Counted from the stretch's first letter, positions 24,701 through 39,519 are shown. The stretch: 64,000 nt of DNA from Adiantum capillus-veneris (GCA_014529385.2 CM043962.1:125658470-125722469), one strand, 5' to 3'. Notes: generated by a model not told the origin, from the sequence alone. Translations and numbers: made by a program.

Positions 24701-27110
24701 CAAATAGTATAAAGTTCCCCTTTTGCTGCCCTTCACAATCAACATAGAACCCTTTTGTATTTTCCAAGAGCCACCACCAAAAGTAGTGAAGTAGCCCTTT
24801 ACATCCAGCTGCCATGCTGATAGCAGACTCTTCTTAATGCCAGGCACATACCTAACATCATGCAAAACAAGTTCTTGGCCATTTTCCAAAGCCAAGTGAA
24901 TGGTGCCAACACCCTCAATGTCACATGCATAGTTGTTACCCAAGTAAACTTTACCCAGGTTACCTGCAGTGTATGTGGCAAAAGACTCCAAAGAAGGAGT
25001 TACATGAAATGAGGCACCACTGTCTACTATCCAAGACTGGGACAGCCCATCATGTGTTGAAAGCAAAGCGTCAATAAGATGTGGCTTTGTGATATACATA
25101 TCACTTGCCATAGCTACAACATCATCAAAGACACTCGAAGCTACGACAAGTGCTTCGTCCACATCAACAATTTCCTCTATGACCACACTAGAGGCCACAT
25201 TGGCCTTGCCAACATCCTTGGAAGAAGAGGAGGTGTCATCATCACCTTTAGCATCTTTTGCATCCTTCTTCTTCTTACCCTGCTGCTGCTTCTTCCTCTC
25301 AAGCTCTTGCTTGTAAAATCTGCAATTAGGCTTTTTATGCCCTTTGCGTCCACATTGATAGCAAGTTATATCTTGAGATTTTCCCTTGCTCTTACTTCTA
25401 CTCTTGCCCCTGTTAGCTACATTGTTCCTTTTCTCTGACCTGCCCCTTACATGATAAGCTGTGCCACTGCCTTCACCACTGGCTTTCCTCCTAATCTCCT
25501 CATTGAGAATGGAGCCTCTTACACCATCATAGGTTAAAGCAGTATTGTTTGACAATGACACAACAAGCGCTTCCCAACTGTCGAGCAAAGTCATCAAAAG
25601 AAAGATAGCTTTCAACTTGTCATCAAATGGTTGCAGCCCTGAATCCTGAAGTTGACTCAAAACACCTGTAAACGCATTCAAATGCTCAGATGCAGGCTTT
25701 CCCTCATCCAATTCCATGTTTACAAGTTTCCGCATGAGATGAACTTGATTCACAGGAGTTTTATTCTCGTACGAACTAGTCAACTTCTGCCAAATAGCAT
25801 GTGCAGTGTCAAGACGCTTAATATTAGTAAGCACATCATCTGACACAGCCATTTTGATATAAGCAATAGCCTTTTTGTTGAGCTTTGCCCAATCTGCATC
25901 TGACAAGTTTTCAAGTTTTGCTACGAGCAATGCATCTTGGCAATCTTTAAGGAATAGAATGCCTTGCATTATTTCCTTCCACAAATCAAAGCCAGTGCCA
26001 TCAAATCTTTTGATTTCCATCAAAGACTTTGACTCACTGCTACTTGTAGATACATTGGAAGCCATTTCGACGCAAAATAGACCAAAAATTCACTGCTGTA
26101 ATTTTATAACAGCAAGCTTCAAGTTGCAATTTTAGCCTCTTACAGGCTCAGAGAACACTATAGAAGTGCAAGGAAACGTAACACTGGGTTACAAACACTT
26201 TATCCAAAGTGTACAACAGTAAAAGAGAGAAATTTCAGTAGTAAATATTGAAATTTCAGCACACTCATGAAGCATACATCCTGTGCATGAATGCTCCCAC
26301 TTCAGCAGTAAAACCAAAGTGCATTTTCAATAACCTCAAACCTGCAACTGAGGTAAAAGCTGCTGCAAAATGTATTTTCAGCAATACATAGACTCAATGG
26401 AAAGCATCCACAAGTAAATACATGTGTTTATTGTCACATAAACCTCCTGTATATGTGAGAGAGGTCTCAAACTCTGCTCAATTGTACCACAAATTGCAAT
26501 ACATGACACAAAATGTCCAGAATTGCATCACATTTGCAAAAGCCCCAAAAGCTACTGCACAATTTGCTGAAATTTCTGAAAAATCAGCAAAAGCCCTCAA
26601 TTTCTCAACTCGAATCCCCGAGAATTTCTCTTGTAATTACACTTGTAGGTGTAGACTTGAATAATCTTGCACTAATGTGCAAAACCCCCGAGTTTAAAGT
26701 GACAACTTGCTGAAATTTACTGAAATTTCAGCAAATAGGACAAAACCCCCAATTCTCCGGGTGGATTGGTGTTGCCCAAAGTGTCCCAAATGTACCTGTA
26801 ACACTTGTGCTTGCTGTAATTAACAGAAAAAACCTGTTTTTGAAGAGAAACAGCCCGAAATGACCTGTTTTCAACCTGTTTTCAACCTGTTTTCAGAATA
26901 TAAGCACTTGTGGGCTGAGGTATTGTTTTCCTTGAGTCCGGGGAGGAGAGAGAAGACACCTGCGCTTGCTGTTTTTAGAGAGAGAAAACTGCGCAGGAGA
27001 GAGAAAATGAAGATTTCTCGCGAGGGAATGCTCGCGGAAGTAGGGAACTTGGCTCTGATACCAGTTTGAAGTGCTAGAGGGGCTAGCGATGGATGTAGCA
27101 AACCACACGA

Positions 27111-27180
<70 letters not shown>

Positions 27181-29684
27181 CGAGCGCTGTTGCAGAGAGA
27201 GGGAGAGAGAGCGTACGATTTTTTAGTGTGTTTCTTGGGCACACAACTAAAAGCCCTATGTTGTATTATTAAGGGAAAACTTGTGACCATTTAAATGGCC
27301 TTTGGGTGTGAACACACCCAAGTATAAAAGAATGAATAAATGAGTAAGAGAGGCTATAAGAGGGCCTTTAGACCCAACACAACTAGCCCCGAAAATGGAT
27401 GGCGTTGAAGAGAGAGACATATACCCAGCCGTCGGGGTGAGTGCAAGGCCCCGATGAGTAGAAGGGCGTGGGGGTCGTGGTGCACCTTCAACCATGAGCC
27501 CGATGAACGGATTTGGTGATAGTAGCAAATATTTAAATGAAAACTTTGAAGATCGAAGTTGAAAATGATTCCATGTGACCAACAATTGGACATGGGTTGG
27601 TCGATCCTAAAAGATGGGGCAGTCATATGTCAAGGACGCAATGCGTGCCTTTCATCGAAAGGGAATCGGGTTAATATTTTTGAACGTGGCAGTGAACGGC
27701 AACATGGTAGAATGCGGGGAGGTCGATGGGGCCCTCCGAAAGAGTTTTCTTTTCTTTTTAACAGCCTACCCATCCTGAAATCGAATGGAGTACTGTCTCC
27801 TTGAGATACGTTCCAACATGATGCAACTTGGATTTTTCGGTGAAGTTTCCATTTACAAAAGCAACTTCAAAGTGCCCTATGAAAGAGAGCGCCTTGGAGA
27901 CATTCCTCCGTCCAATGTAACTGTCAAACTTGACGTCCTTGTCACCGGATTTGAGAACTCGCATCTTGCAGTGATGCTTGCGGCTGCCCTTCTTGGACTT
28001 GGGCTTCTCTTTAGGGTTATGTAAAGAAGTAGTAGGTGCCTTCCTCTTAGAACAAGGTTTAGATATTGTATGAGAAGTAGAGGTAGTATAGTAAGGAGAA
28101 CATGATGTAGAAGAGATGGAGATATGTGTACTGTCATTCAAAAGAGGAAGTGCGTTCTTTTTCTTGGTCTTTGCTCTTGGCAGCTTGGTTGCTCCAATCC
28201 GGAGATCCCTTGTGCACTTCGGCACCTCTTTCTACGTTTGCATCTTGCAGTTGCTACCTTTTGTAGTGTTTTCGTGACGTCCATCGGTGTCGTACTCTTG
28301 AGGTTTCTTGAGTTCCAAAACCCTATGGACATGAGGCAGAGTAAGGAGTCGCTACAACTGTGCAAGTTGAGCTCGTACTTGCTGAAGCTCTTCTTCAGCG
28401 ATTCTCCCTTGATTCGTCATGGCTCTTCCTGTATCTTCTCAGAATCCTCCTCGTTTGCAGAGAAAGAGAGGCGACCTTGCTCTGATACCACCATCACAAA
28501 CGGGAGCGCACACGAACAATTAATAGGCTGAAAATGAATAGAATTTGACACAGTGAGAGAAGGGAGAAGATCCATAGAGCATTGGGGACTAACAGATAGA
28601 CTAGGCCCCCTCTTAAAGAGAATCTTAATTAACGGGGATAATCTTGTACAAGCACAAGAACCGAAGTGAACCCTTGTGTTCTAGATCTTAGGCTGGATAG
28701 TCTTTTCCTTCCCGTTCGGGAACTCGAGAGACTAGCTCTCTACTGAGATTCGTTCTTGTTTTCTCTCAAAGCATGGTAGCCCTGCAAACTGTCTCGGATC
28801 CGTTTCTAGAATCCTTGAGCGTAAGCCACTTTGCTCTATTCTCACAGGTGGAGTACCTGCAAAATACAAACACAGTAGCAAACACTCATAGAACTCATGT
28901 ACAAATCATCACGTGTTGCTCCTGGCACGAAAAGCAACCTCCAATCACAAACTTGTGGCGAGAACTTGTTGGACCAATGCGGCAATGTCTCCTCAACTTC
29001 TTCTTCGGGCTAGTTTTGAATTTATAGTCCTTGAGGGCTGGGAGAAATAGGGCAGGGGCTGGTGCTTTTCCCAGGAATAGAAGAGAGAGGGTGGGGTGCT
29101 AGAAATAGAAGAAGAAGAAGAAGAAGAAGAAGAAGAAGAAGAAGAAGAAGAAGAAGAGAGTTTTAACATGGTAGGAAACTATCCCAAGAGACCTTAAAGA
29201 TATAGCCGATGAGGAGTTGAACTCAAGACCTGTTATTCAAGTGGGAAATGGCATACCCGATTATCTACCACACTTGGGTGATAGAAAGGTTATACTATTT
29301 TCCTCTTTTTATTAGCACACACACACACACCCACACACTCGAGAAGAAGAGAGTTTTAACGTTGTAGGAAACTATCCCAAGTGACCTTAAAGATCTACCC
29401 GACGAGGAGTTGAACTCAAGACCTGTTATTCAAGAGGGAAATGGCATAACCAATCTACCACACTTGGGTGATAGAAAGGTTATACCATTTTCCTCTTTTT
29501 ATTAGCGCGCACACACACATCTATCCACCCACAGACCGGAGAAGAAGAGAGTTTGAGAGTTTGCAAGAGAGAGAGAGAGAAAAAGAAAGAAAGAAAAGCT
29601 TTATTAACGTCTACTAGAGGGCGAACTCGACCTATGAGACAAAATCGATGTACAACTGTCAATGCCCACTCGGTGACCATAAAA

Positions 29685-29749
<65 letters not shown>

Positions 29750-32700
29750 AATGAAATGATATATTAACATCTACAAAAGGCCAAAATGACCTATGAGACC
29801 AACAAGGTACAAACTGGTGAATCTAATACAAAGTCTGTGTCACAAAGTGATGATGTGGTGAATAGCAGAAACCCTAATTTCTGCCAGAAACCCTAATTTT
29901 CGGAAATCGCGGAGGCTTAAAAAAAAAGATTAAAAAAAAAAAAATTAAAAAAATGATGAGCGACGCGAATCTTGCTTTTTCTCCATGCCATGAGAAAGAG
30001 AGAGAACTTGCTTTAAAAAAAAAAAAGAGACTCTTAGAGAGAGAAATGATGCTTTTTTTATTTTTAAAAGCTTTTGGGGCTTTGCTTTTGGGCATCCCTT
30101 GTAACCTTTAAATAAGTGGTGAGGGTCTCCCTTCTCAGAGCATCTGGACGCAGAGTCTGAGAGTGAAACCCTAGCCACTCTCTTGTACTTTGATGATTGA
30201 TTAATACAAAAAGAAATACCGAAAGGGGCGCCAGTCTTTGGGGCCAATATCTCTAGGCACGAAACTCCGCCGGGCCAGTGTACATCTATTGTGATCTGTG
30301 ACTTGTTTTGAAGTGGTTATTTGGTGCTGTCGCGGTTGATTCTTGACTTGGAGTATCCAAGTTTGTTACAGTGGTATCAGAGCACGGCCGATTTCTCTTC
30401 TACGGGAAATCCGATCCTCGAATTTTTTTTTTGCGCGGCACCTATGGCTTCAGGCAATGATTAGTCGACTCCCTCTGCATCTGGAGATGCGGGCTGGGAT
30501 CACAACGAAGATTCAGACAGAGAGTATGACCCGCCTCAGCCTACTCAGGCGGAGCAACGAGAGATGGAGCATCGTCAATTGATTGGCGATGCAACAAAGA
30601 TGATGCTCAATTTTGCCAAGGACCCGAAGATGGAAAAATATATGAACCAGACCTCTTTGGAAGAGGTATAGATGGAGTGGCAAAGAACCACAACACCACT
30701 CCTGAAACCCGCTCTCAAGAAACCTTCTGCCTCCAAGAAATGTACGGAGAAGGAACTAGAGAACGTGGTTGATGCACGGATTGCTCAGCTTTTCGACGTG
30801 CAAAAGAAAGGCAAAAAGCACGGCAAAAAAGCAGAAGAAAGGCACTGACTTCCCGCGATATTTGGGTCATCAGTCGACATTTGACAAGGCAAAGAAACAG
30901 AAGAAGCGTATTCGATTTGAAGGAGTACCCAGTTCTTCTTCTTCTTCTTCTGATAGTTCTTCTAGCTCCTCGGATTCGAGCGAAGAAGACAGAAAAGGTA
31001 AAAAGCGAAGCAAGAAACAAAGCTTCGGAAAGGGCAAGAAAAAGGCAAAGAAGGCCACATCTCGCCCAGAGACTGACAGTTCTACTGAGGACTCGTCTAC
31101 AGACAGCTCAGATTCCGATGACGGAAAGTTTTATGCGAACAAGAAGAATTTTTACAAAGCCAACCAGTATGACTTTCTCGAAGATAAAAGCGAGAAAGTC
31201 CGGGAGTTAAAGGAAGGTGGCCACTCCATCAAGTTTGATACTTTTCAGGATACTCAGATGCTTCGAAGGCTTTGTCTTTTATACAACAGTTTGACATCGC
31301 TTTCGCGGGAGGAGGCTATTCAGAGCACTCCAAGATTCGGAGAGCTACCTCTTACCTTAAGGGGAATGCTCGTACTTGGTGGTCCACGCTTCTTTTAAAC
31401 AAGAGTGCGCCAGTTAAATGGCTGAAATTTGAAAAGCTTTTTATTTCTTCTTGGTTGACGCAAGAATATAAACGAGATATACGAGCTGCTTGGAACCATC
31501 TTCGGATGACCAAGAAAGACACAATCAATGCTTATTGTGAAAGATTCGGGAGCTCTTTTCTATCCGCCTCTTCATTCAAGAAGATCTCGTTCAAAGAACA
31601 GATTGAGTGGTTTACCTTGGGTCTACCTACAGAGATCCGAGATCACTGCTTGGAACAAAAGTCAGCTTCTATTCAGGAGTCGATGAGTCATGCGAAGCGG
31701 GGCTTTGCCATTCACTCTGGCAGTCTGACCTACCCCACAGATGAGGCCATGACACAACGAGCCGAATAGACTTCTGGGAATGAAAGTAGAAAGAAAAAGA
31801 GCAACCCAAAGAAAAATGATGCACGACCCAAGCTTACTCCTGAGGAGAGAGCTCACTTCATCAGAGAGGGGAAGTGCTTTGGATGCGGGGAACAGGGACA
31901 TATCTCCGCGAAGTGCCCTAATAAGGCACAAAAAGAACAGAATGATAAAGACGGCGACAGGTCTGAGAGTTCTAGAGCAGCTGAGGAATGTGGCAGAAAA
32001 GGCAGATAGAAAAGCAGAACTGGTTCCTCATGGCATGGGACCTGCACCGAATCTAATGAATGAAAGTACAAACTTTGCCGCTTTTGGGGCAAAGTGAAGG
32101 ATCAGGAAGCTCTTTTGAATTAGCTAACGCCAACTTCTTTTCACTTGGAATTGGCGGCTCGATTTGGAATTACGCCCGACAGACTGACGCCACAGGCAGA
32201 GGTAGTTCGACTGGCACCCGGATGGGATGTTGCCATTACCCTGAGCATTGGCAAACTTTGTTTGCAATGATAGGGGTGTTCAGGGCACGCGAGTGACGTT
32301 CTACTCAGGATCCCTAGGTACCACAAGAACTACGCCGTGGTTGACTACCGGGCCGAGAAAGCGACTTTGATAAATGAAGGGCTTAGAGATTGTACTTGAT
32401 GAACTTCAGTTTCTTACTCATTCTTTTGGGAGAGAACTGAACGCTGGATAAAGGTTGAATATGTTTTGACCTGATCAAAAGAACGCCAAGATTTTTCTCC
32501 ACACTCATGCCGATTGCTTTTCAAAGGGCTTGAAGATCAAACTATTGATCTGATACCTGGAAGCACGCCACCAAATCGGCCACCTTATCGTGTGAGCCGA
32601 GTACAGAATGAAAATATTATGAACCCAGTGAAAGACCTCTTGGAAAAGGGTCTTGTCCAGCCTAGTACTTCACCGTATTGCTCTCCAGTGTTGTTGGTTT

Positions 32701-35700
32701 TGAAGAAAGACGGATCTTGGAGAATGTGCATCGATTATAGCGCTCTCAACAAAATCACCATCAAGAACAGATTTCTGATTCCTAGGATCGATGATATACT
32801 TGACAGGTTACAGGGATCCTCGTGCTTTAGCAGGATTGACTTGAAGAGTGGATATCATCATATAAGGATAGCGCCAGGAGATGTCTACAAGACAGCTTTT
32901 CGGACGACTTTTGGGTTATTTGAGTTTTTGGTGATGCCTTTTGGCTTAACCAATGCTCCTGCGACATTTAACCGGATGATGGACAGGATTTTTCGAGAGT
33001 ACAGGCTATTTGTTGGCACTTTCTTAGACGACATCATTGTTTTCTCCAAGAATGAGGCAGAACACAGAGATCATCTGCTTCAAGTCTTTCAGGCATTACG
33101 AGATCACACGTTAGTGATTAATGCAAAGAAAAGTGAATTTTTCCTACCAGAGATACACTTTTTAGGACACATTGTGTCAGCAGCAGGAGTTCAAATGGAC
33201 CCAGCCAAGATAGAGACTATCCGTGATTGGCCCGATTTGAGGAATGTCCATGAAGTTAGAAGCTTCTTGGGATTGTGTTCGTACTACAGGCGGTTCATAC
33301 GAAAGTTTGCAGAGGTTGCTTCTCCTTTGCATACCTTGACACAGAAAGGAGTACCTTTTTCGTGGGGACCCACAGAGGTGACTGCCTTTCGGACATTGAA
33401 AGAGAAATTGACTACGGGACCTATTTTGACTTTGCCGGACTTGCAGAAGTCATTTGAAGTATATTGTGATGCTTGTGGTCGTAGTCTGGGTGTGGTCTTG
33501 ATGCAAGAAGGCCATGTCATAGCTTACGAAAGCCGTTTATTCTCTAGGCCGGAGATGACAGCACAGATCTATGAGAAAGAGCTTTTGGCGGTTATCCATG
33601 CTCTTACTCAGTGGCGGCATTACCTACTCGGAGCGGTTTTTACTGTCTTTACAGACGATCAGAGTTTGCGCTACTTCTTGTCACAGAAGCAGCTTTTGGA
33701 AAAGCAGATGCGGTGGGCGAACATCTTGTCAGAGTTCCACTTTCAGATTGTCCATGTGCAGGGACAGAAGAATGTGGTGGCAGATGCTTTGTCTTGGAAA
33801 TCGTTGGTTCTGGCTGTTTCCGCGATACATCATAGGAGCTTCGAGGATATGGTTGATCAGTATGCCACAGATACAGATTTTGCAGATATTTTCACACGAA
33901 TACGGGATGGGGAGACAGTAGCTGGATACTCCCTTCGAGAAGGCTACTTGATGAAAAAGACTATGTTGTGCGTTACATAGCCGTTGAGGGATAAGGTTAT
34001 GACTGAATGCCACGGTCCACCTTTTACGGGTCACCGCGGCATTGCTACCACCATGAAGGGGGTAGAGAGATACTTCTTCGGGCCGAGACTCAAAAAGGAT
34101 GTGGAAGAGTTTGTGCGCAGTTGCTTGGTATGCCAGAAGGTCAAGTTTGACAGACATAAGGCACAGGGATTGTTATAGCCTTTACCATACCCACCCACCC
34201 CTGGGAAAGTATTACAATGGATTTCATTTTTGATCTCCCAAGAACACAGAATGATCACGATGATTTTCCGATTACATGGCACGTTTGAGACGATTGTCTC
34301 CGACAGAGACCCCAGATTTATGAGTTTGTTTTGGAAGGCAATTTGGGAGAACATTGGCACGCAGTTGCAGTTCTCGTCATCGTTCCACTTGCAGACTGAC
34401 GGCCAATTTGAGATTGCCAATTCAGTGATTTTAGATTTATTGAAGTCTTGTATCTCGGATCAGAAGACTCAATGGAAAAAGAACTTACCTTTGGTGGAAT
34501 TTGCCTACAATAACACGATACACTCTTCGACGGGGAAGACGCCATGTGAGATTGTTGAAAGTACTGCGAAGGTTCCATCCTTCCTGAGCACGAAAGATTA
34601 GATATTTGAAGCGGATGAATATTCGCGAGATTTGGATACGGCTTTTGCCAAGGTTCGCGAGACTTTGCAGGAGTCTCAAGAACGATAGAAAAAGGCAACG
34701 GATCGCCATCGTCGCGACTTGAAATTGAAGGAGGATGATTGGGTGCTCTTACTTTTGAGAAGGCACGCCTACGAAAGAAAAAGGGAAAGGAGAGGCTTTT
34801 TCGAAAGCTTAGTATGCGATACTACGGACCTTTCCACATCACTGACAAGATAAATGATGTCTCCTTTCGATTGAAACTGCCAGATACTTGGAGGATTCAT
34901 AATGCATTGCATGTGAGTCTCTTGAACCCTGTTAAGGGTGATGTGCCTGATGATGGGGAGCCTGATGAGCAACCCGAAGTGGAAGAAAACGAGGAGATCC
35001 TTGTTCATGAACAGATTTTGGCACATAACGATACGAAGAAAGGTAAAGTCCGAAGGCGGTTCTTGGTTTAGTTCAAGAACTTTCATGTATTTGATGCAAA
35101 GTGGATGGAGGAGGAGGACCTAGCAGATACTCCTTGGATTGTGAAACTTTACCTCGATGTTTTGGTTTAGTATAGTCTACTCCAAACGGAACCCAGAAAC
35201 TCAGCTTGGCCGAAGATATGGTGCAGTGGGATGCACAAGAGGGGAGTTACTCCGCTCCTTTGTCAACAGATGCCTCGATTTTGATACTAAAGTCACTGAC
35301 GTCTCTTTGAGCTTCAGGGATACTGATAGCTGACAGTATTCTGCTGGATGACTTTATGAAATGGAATTCCTGATTATCATACTGATTTGTTCTTGACTTC
35401 TTGTGAGTGCAGGAACTGACAGACGAAATGAATGCAACATTTTGGTCTGATTGATCTCGAATAGACATGGTTGCAATAGGGGTTAGTCAAGCGGACATCG
35501 ATGAGGTCTCGATTGGACCTAGATGTGATTGCTAGCTACATTGTCGATAAATCATGGTCTAAGATCCGAATGAATGTTGAATGTCATGTGATGTCCTGTG
35601 ATGTCGTGTGATGTGACTGTCGATTTTGTACATGTGCTAGATGTGTGTTCCTAGTACGTAGGTACTAACAGTCAGTGTTTGCTAAGACGGTTTATGGCTT

Positions 35701-38700
35701 TTGTCGGTTTTGCAATTGTAATCGCGGTCGATTACAATGCTTTCAAGAGGAGGGTATGTCAGAAAGTGATGACGTGGCAGACAACAGAAACCCTAATTTC
35801 TGCCAGAAACCCTAATTTCCGAAAATCACGGAGGCTAAAAAAAAAGATTTTTGTTTAATTTTTTTTAAAAAAATGATGAGCGACGCGAATCTTGCTTTTT
35901 CTCCATGCCATGAGAAAGAGAGAGAACTTGCTTTAAAAAAAAAAAAAAAAAGAGACTCTAAGAGAGAGAGAGAATTGATGCTTTTTTTATTTTTAAAAGC
36001 TTTTGGGGCTCTGCTTTTGTGCATCCCTTGTAACCTTTAAATAAGTGGTGAGGGTCTCCCTTCTCAGAGCATCTGGACGCAGAGTCTGAGAGTGAAACCC
36101 TAGCCACTCTCTTGTACTTTGATGATTGATTAATACAAAAAGAAATACCGAAAGGGGCGCCAGTCTTTGGGGCCAATATCTCTAGGCACGGAACTCCGTC
36201 GGGTCAGTGTACAGCTATTGTGATCTGTGACTTGTTTTGAAGTGGTTATTTGGTGCTGTCGCGGTTGATTCTTGACTTGGAGTGTCCAAGTCTGTTACAG
36301 TCTGTGTGCTGAAAGAAAGACTAACATCCTAAACAAGATGTTGTAGTGAAAGTGAAAGTGGGGGAAAGACTAGAGACTCTCTAGTCAATACATAGGTACA
36401 AAATAATGAGGGGTGCAAGAAACTTAAGCTACTAAGAAGGGGATAATCCTGCAGTTCAGAGTAAATCTAGCATCGATCGGTGTCGGATCTCCTCGATGTC
36501 CTCCATGGTCAAAACCCTGACCGGGCATCGTGTGTGGCATGTCAAAATAATCCGAATCCTCCTCGATAATCTCCGTCTATGTTGGGATGCCCTCCTCTGT
36601 AATCGTGGGCGCTTGAATGTCCCTAGGTCCATGGCACGGTTAATTAGTTTGCCTCTAGTGAAGGTGGGATCCGAACTTTGTTGCTGAACCCGTCTGTCTA
36701 GCTTTCTAATGGTAAATGCTGGCCTGAAATAGTCTGTAACCTGTTGCTAAGTCTATCTCTTTGGTCACCTCAACAAGCACTCTTTATGTCTCCTCAACTT
36801 AAGCAAGAATAGACCCAAGCATCTCTGATCCTTGTATCCCATAACTCTGGAAAGTGGTCCAAAACCCTCTTTGAATAAGCAATGGAATTGGCCGCGAATC
36901 TCATAGTACGCAGAGCAATAACATATGTAATGTAGCTCTATCTTTGGCTCCCTATGGCATACATGACATACCCTGCCTCAGGCGGAACTCCTCTTTATTT
37001 GCTAGTCTCAATCTCAAGCTGGTGTGAGAATGTGTGTATCTGGCCAATAGCACACCGCACCCCATATGATAAATGTGTATCCATATAGCTGGGCATGACT
37101 ACAAAGCCATTTGCCGTGAGTGGGAGGAAAGGTTCTCTGTAAAAAGCCATCTTCGTGCCCAACTCTTGAGTAGACTCTATCCAAGTCCTCTTGGTGTCCA
37201 CCTGAATCAAGTCCTGTCAGATAAGTCTAGTAATCTTTGTCCGTGTCACAGTGAGAAAGGGGGCTTCCAAAGAGTACTGGAAGGGAGGCAATCTGTCTAT
37301 GCTAAAACCATGCATCTTGAACGAAGAAGTCATGTGTCCATACTTGCAGGCCATGTCTCCCTGTAAGGCCAACTGTTGGGAAGACTCAAGAGCAAGCCCG
37401 GCAGATCTGTTTCTAGGAAGGTCCTACAAGCTATGTATGAAAGAGACTGATCTAGTAAGTGCCTCAATCATCACCGGAGCGGCAGCTAGCTGGGTTCTAA
37501 TTATCTCATGCGGGTACTAAGGCCTTGGCTCTAATCATCTGGGGTATCACAGATACCAAGGGCCTTTCCATCCCTTTCCATCCATTAGTGCTGTCAGCTG
37601 TGTCGTGACAATCATCTGAGGGGCCCCCAAATCTGCACCCCATACATCATAGCCGAGGTCACCAAAGTATCAAAAAGCCTAAGTTTGGTTCGAGGTCTCG
37701 AAAACTGAACCTACGAACACATCTTCTCAAGTCTGCCCAAGGTTGCAAAGGCTCTGGTCAATCTCGTCTTTGCTGCTTTTCTCACCGAAAAGACTGGCCC
37801 ACTCAAAACTACCCCCAAATACGTATACTGTATACTCTCCTGCCCATAGGTAAATGTGGGAGCTGACCTCCCGACCCACTACGGTGTGGTGTGAAACACC
37901 AAACCTTGGTTTTACCAAAGTTGACAGAAAATCCACTATTCTCCGCAAACACATGTAAGGCATCCAAATGGCACTGCATTCCCTTTGGGGAGTCAGAAAT
38001 CAGCACAATATCATCATCATATAACAAAAGTGAGATCCATGTTCCTGTTAGCTGTGCTCCTTTGTCTCCTAGTCTCGTAATGTAATCAGAGGCCTCATCT
38101 ACATACATACCAAACAAAGTAGGAGATAGCGGGCATCGTTGCTTCACTCCAATAATGGAGTAAACCAGGCTAGAAATCCCCTCGGGAGTGCGTACCTGCT
38201 TCGTATTTGGCATAATCCCCCAAATGAGCTGAATGCCCCATGACCTGCAGTCGCCGCACGAGTCTAGCTCTAGGTACTGTATCAAAAGCTTTGCCAAAGT
38301 CCACAAAGGTAGGATATATCCGTTTCCCATGTGACCTGCCCTCCTTAATAATGGCTCGTAGAGTCAGGATGTGATTCAGAGTAGAGAAACCCCTTCTCAA
38401 ACCTGCCTATCCTATTACTTGTATACCCTGTCTCTCTGCCCATTTGCTGCTCGAGAATGGATGCGTATAACCGTGCTAATGTGTGACCGATCACAATAGT
38501 ACGGTAGTTCCCAGGATCCATAGGATCTCTTGCCTTTAACATAGGCACAATAGTAGACAAACTCCAAGTCTCAGGCTGGCCCTCACAGATAACACAGATG
38601 AACATCATAGCTAGAAGCTTTGCAAGCATATCTCTATCATGAAAAAATGTTCAGCCACTATTCCCTCATGATCATAAGCTCTCCCATGCTTCATCCCGTC

Positions 38701-39432
38701 ATGGCTTTCCTCACCATCACCATTGTAAAGAAGACATATGCTATGGTGGATCCAGTAAAGGTGGCTGCCCCGACACTGTATATAGGGATGTTGGAATCGT
38801 AACTCAAAAATAGCTGGTATAACTCCTGCTCAAGGCTAGCCAAAAAGGCCCTCTTCTTCTGACGTAATAAACGCCGGAAGGCAATGCACGGTTGTCTATG
38901 AGTGATGACTGCCAGAGAAACCTCTCTTTGTAGTCGGGCTCTCAATCTCTGCACTCCTCATCATACCAAGTCTGGGGCATAGTCCTAGAACGGCGTCTCT
39001 GCTCGAGTTGTGTATGTGGATAGGCCTACCTAGCCACATCACGTAGAGTCTCTCTCAGAATATGGGTGAGCTCCTCCAAAAGTTGCCCTGGATCCTTTGT
39101 GCATAGCATCTATAAATCCCATCCATGTAAAGAGAGTCCGTCTCCGAAGTGAAGGTATATCCTGTAGGACCTCTTGCTCGTGTCCTCTGAACTGTGGTGA
39201 AGAGGAAGGATATGTCTAGTGTCAAAAGGGCATCGTCCACTGCTACCCCAATGGTCTGGGGTCCAACTATGAAGTCCTCAATATGGGAAAGAAAGCTCGG
39301 CGTGGCCATAATATAATCAACTGTGCTAGCCCCTTGACGATGTGGGAAGCAAGTAAACCTGTCGGCTGCTGGGAATCTCTTTAAGCCATTAAGTATGGTT
39401 AACCCCATGTGGACACACACACACACACACAC

Positions 39433-39519
<87 letters not shown>

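Larger units (their letters stand above)
21659..27379 (-). mobile_element. Complete Ty1/copia retrotransposon, 5,721 bp, nested in gypsy
   Basis: Bounded by two LTRs with TG...CA ends (21659-21991 and 27067-27379) and a CAACT duplication. Minus-strand order: 5' LTR, primer site, about 1-kb leader, gag-protease-integrase (26065-24221), integrase-RT-RNase H (24264-22023), purine tract, 3' LTR. Integrase before RT defines copia. It carries an in-frame RT deletion and frameshifts, so it is probably non-autonomous. Confidence 0.93.
18271..28490 (-). mobile_element. Ty3/gypsy element, decayed, split by the copia insertion
   Basis: Minus-strand order from right to left: primer site (28479-28490), gag N-terminal region (28225-27758), [copia element 21659-27379], rest of gag (21658-20946), protease, reverse transcriptase, RNase H and integrase (20825-18298). 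The sequence on both sides of the copia joins at the 5-base duplication CAACT. Integrase stops short near 18290, so the 3' end is truncated and I found no 3' LTR. Confidence 0.75.
29838..36299 (+). mobile_element. Complete Ty3/gypsy retrotransposon, 6,462 bp
   Basis: LTRs 29838-30370 and 35757-36299 begin TGTCA and end GTTACA. Target duplication GTCTG at 29833-29837 and 36300-36304. Primer site TGGTATCAGAGC at 30372-30383 (initiator Met tRNA). Purine tract AAGAGGAGGGT at 35745-35755. Order gag, protease, RT, RNase H, integrase, chromodomain-like tail. Stops in gag and a deletion in integrase make it inactive. It sits in the 3' UTR of LINE-A copy 3. Confidence 0.93.

Noticed and set aside
29401-29475. 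A functional tRNA gene
   Set aside because: A- and B-box-like motifs are present but the T-arm and acceptor stems do not pair well, the unit is duplicated and it ends in a microsatellite tail; a SINE fits better.
29107-29540. CRISPR-like direct repeats
   Set aside because: Only two long units of about 193 bp, no short regular repeats with unique spacers, and plant nuclear context.
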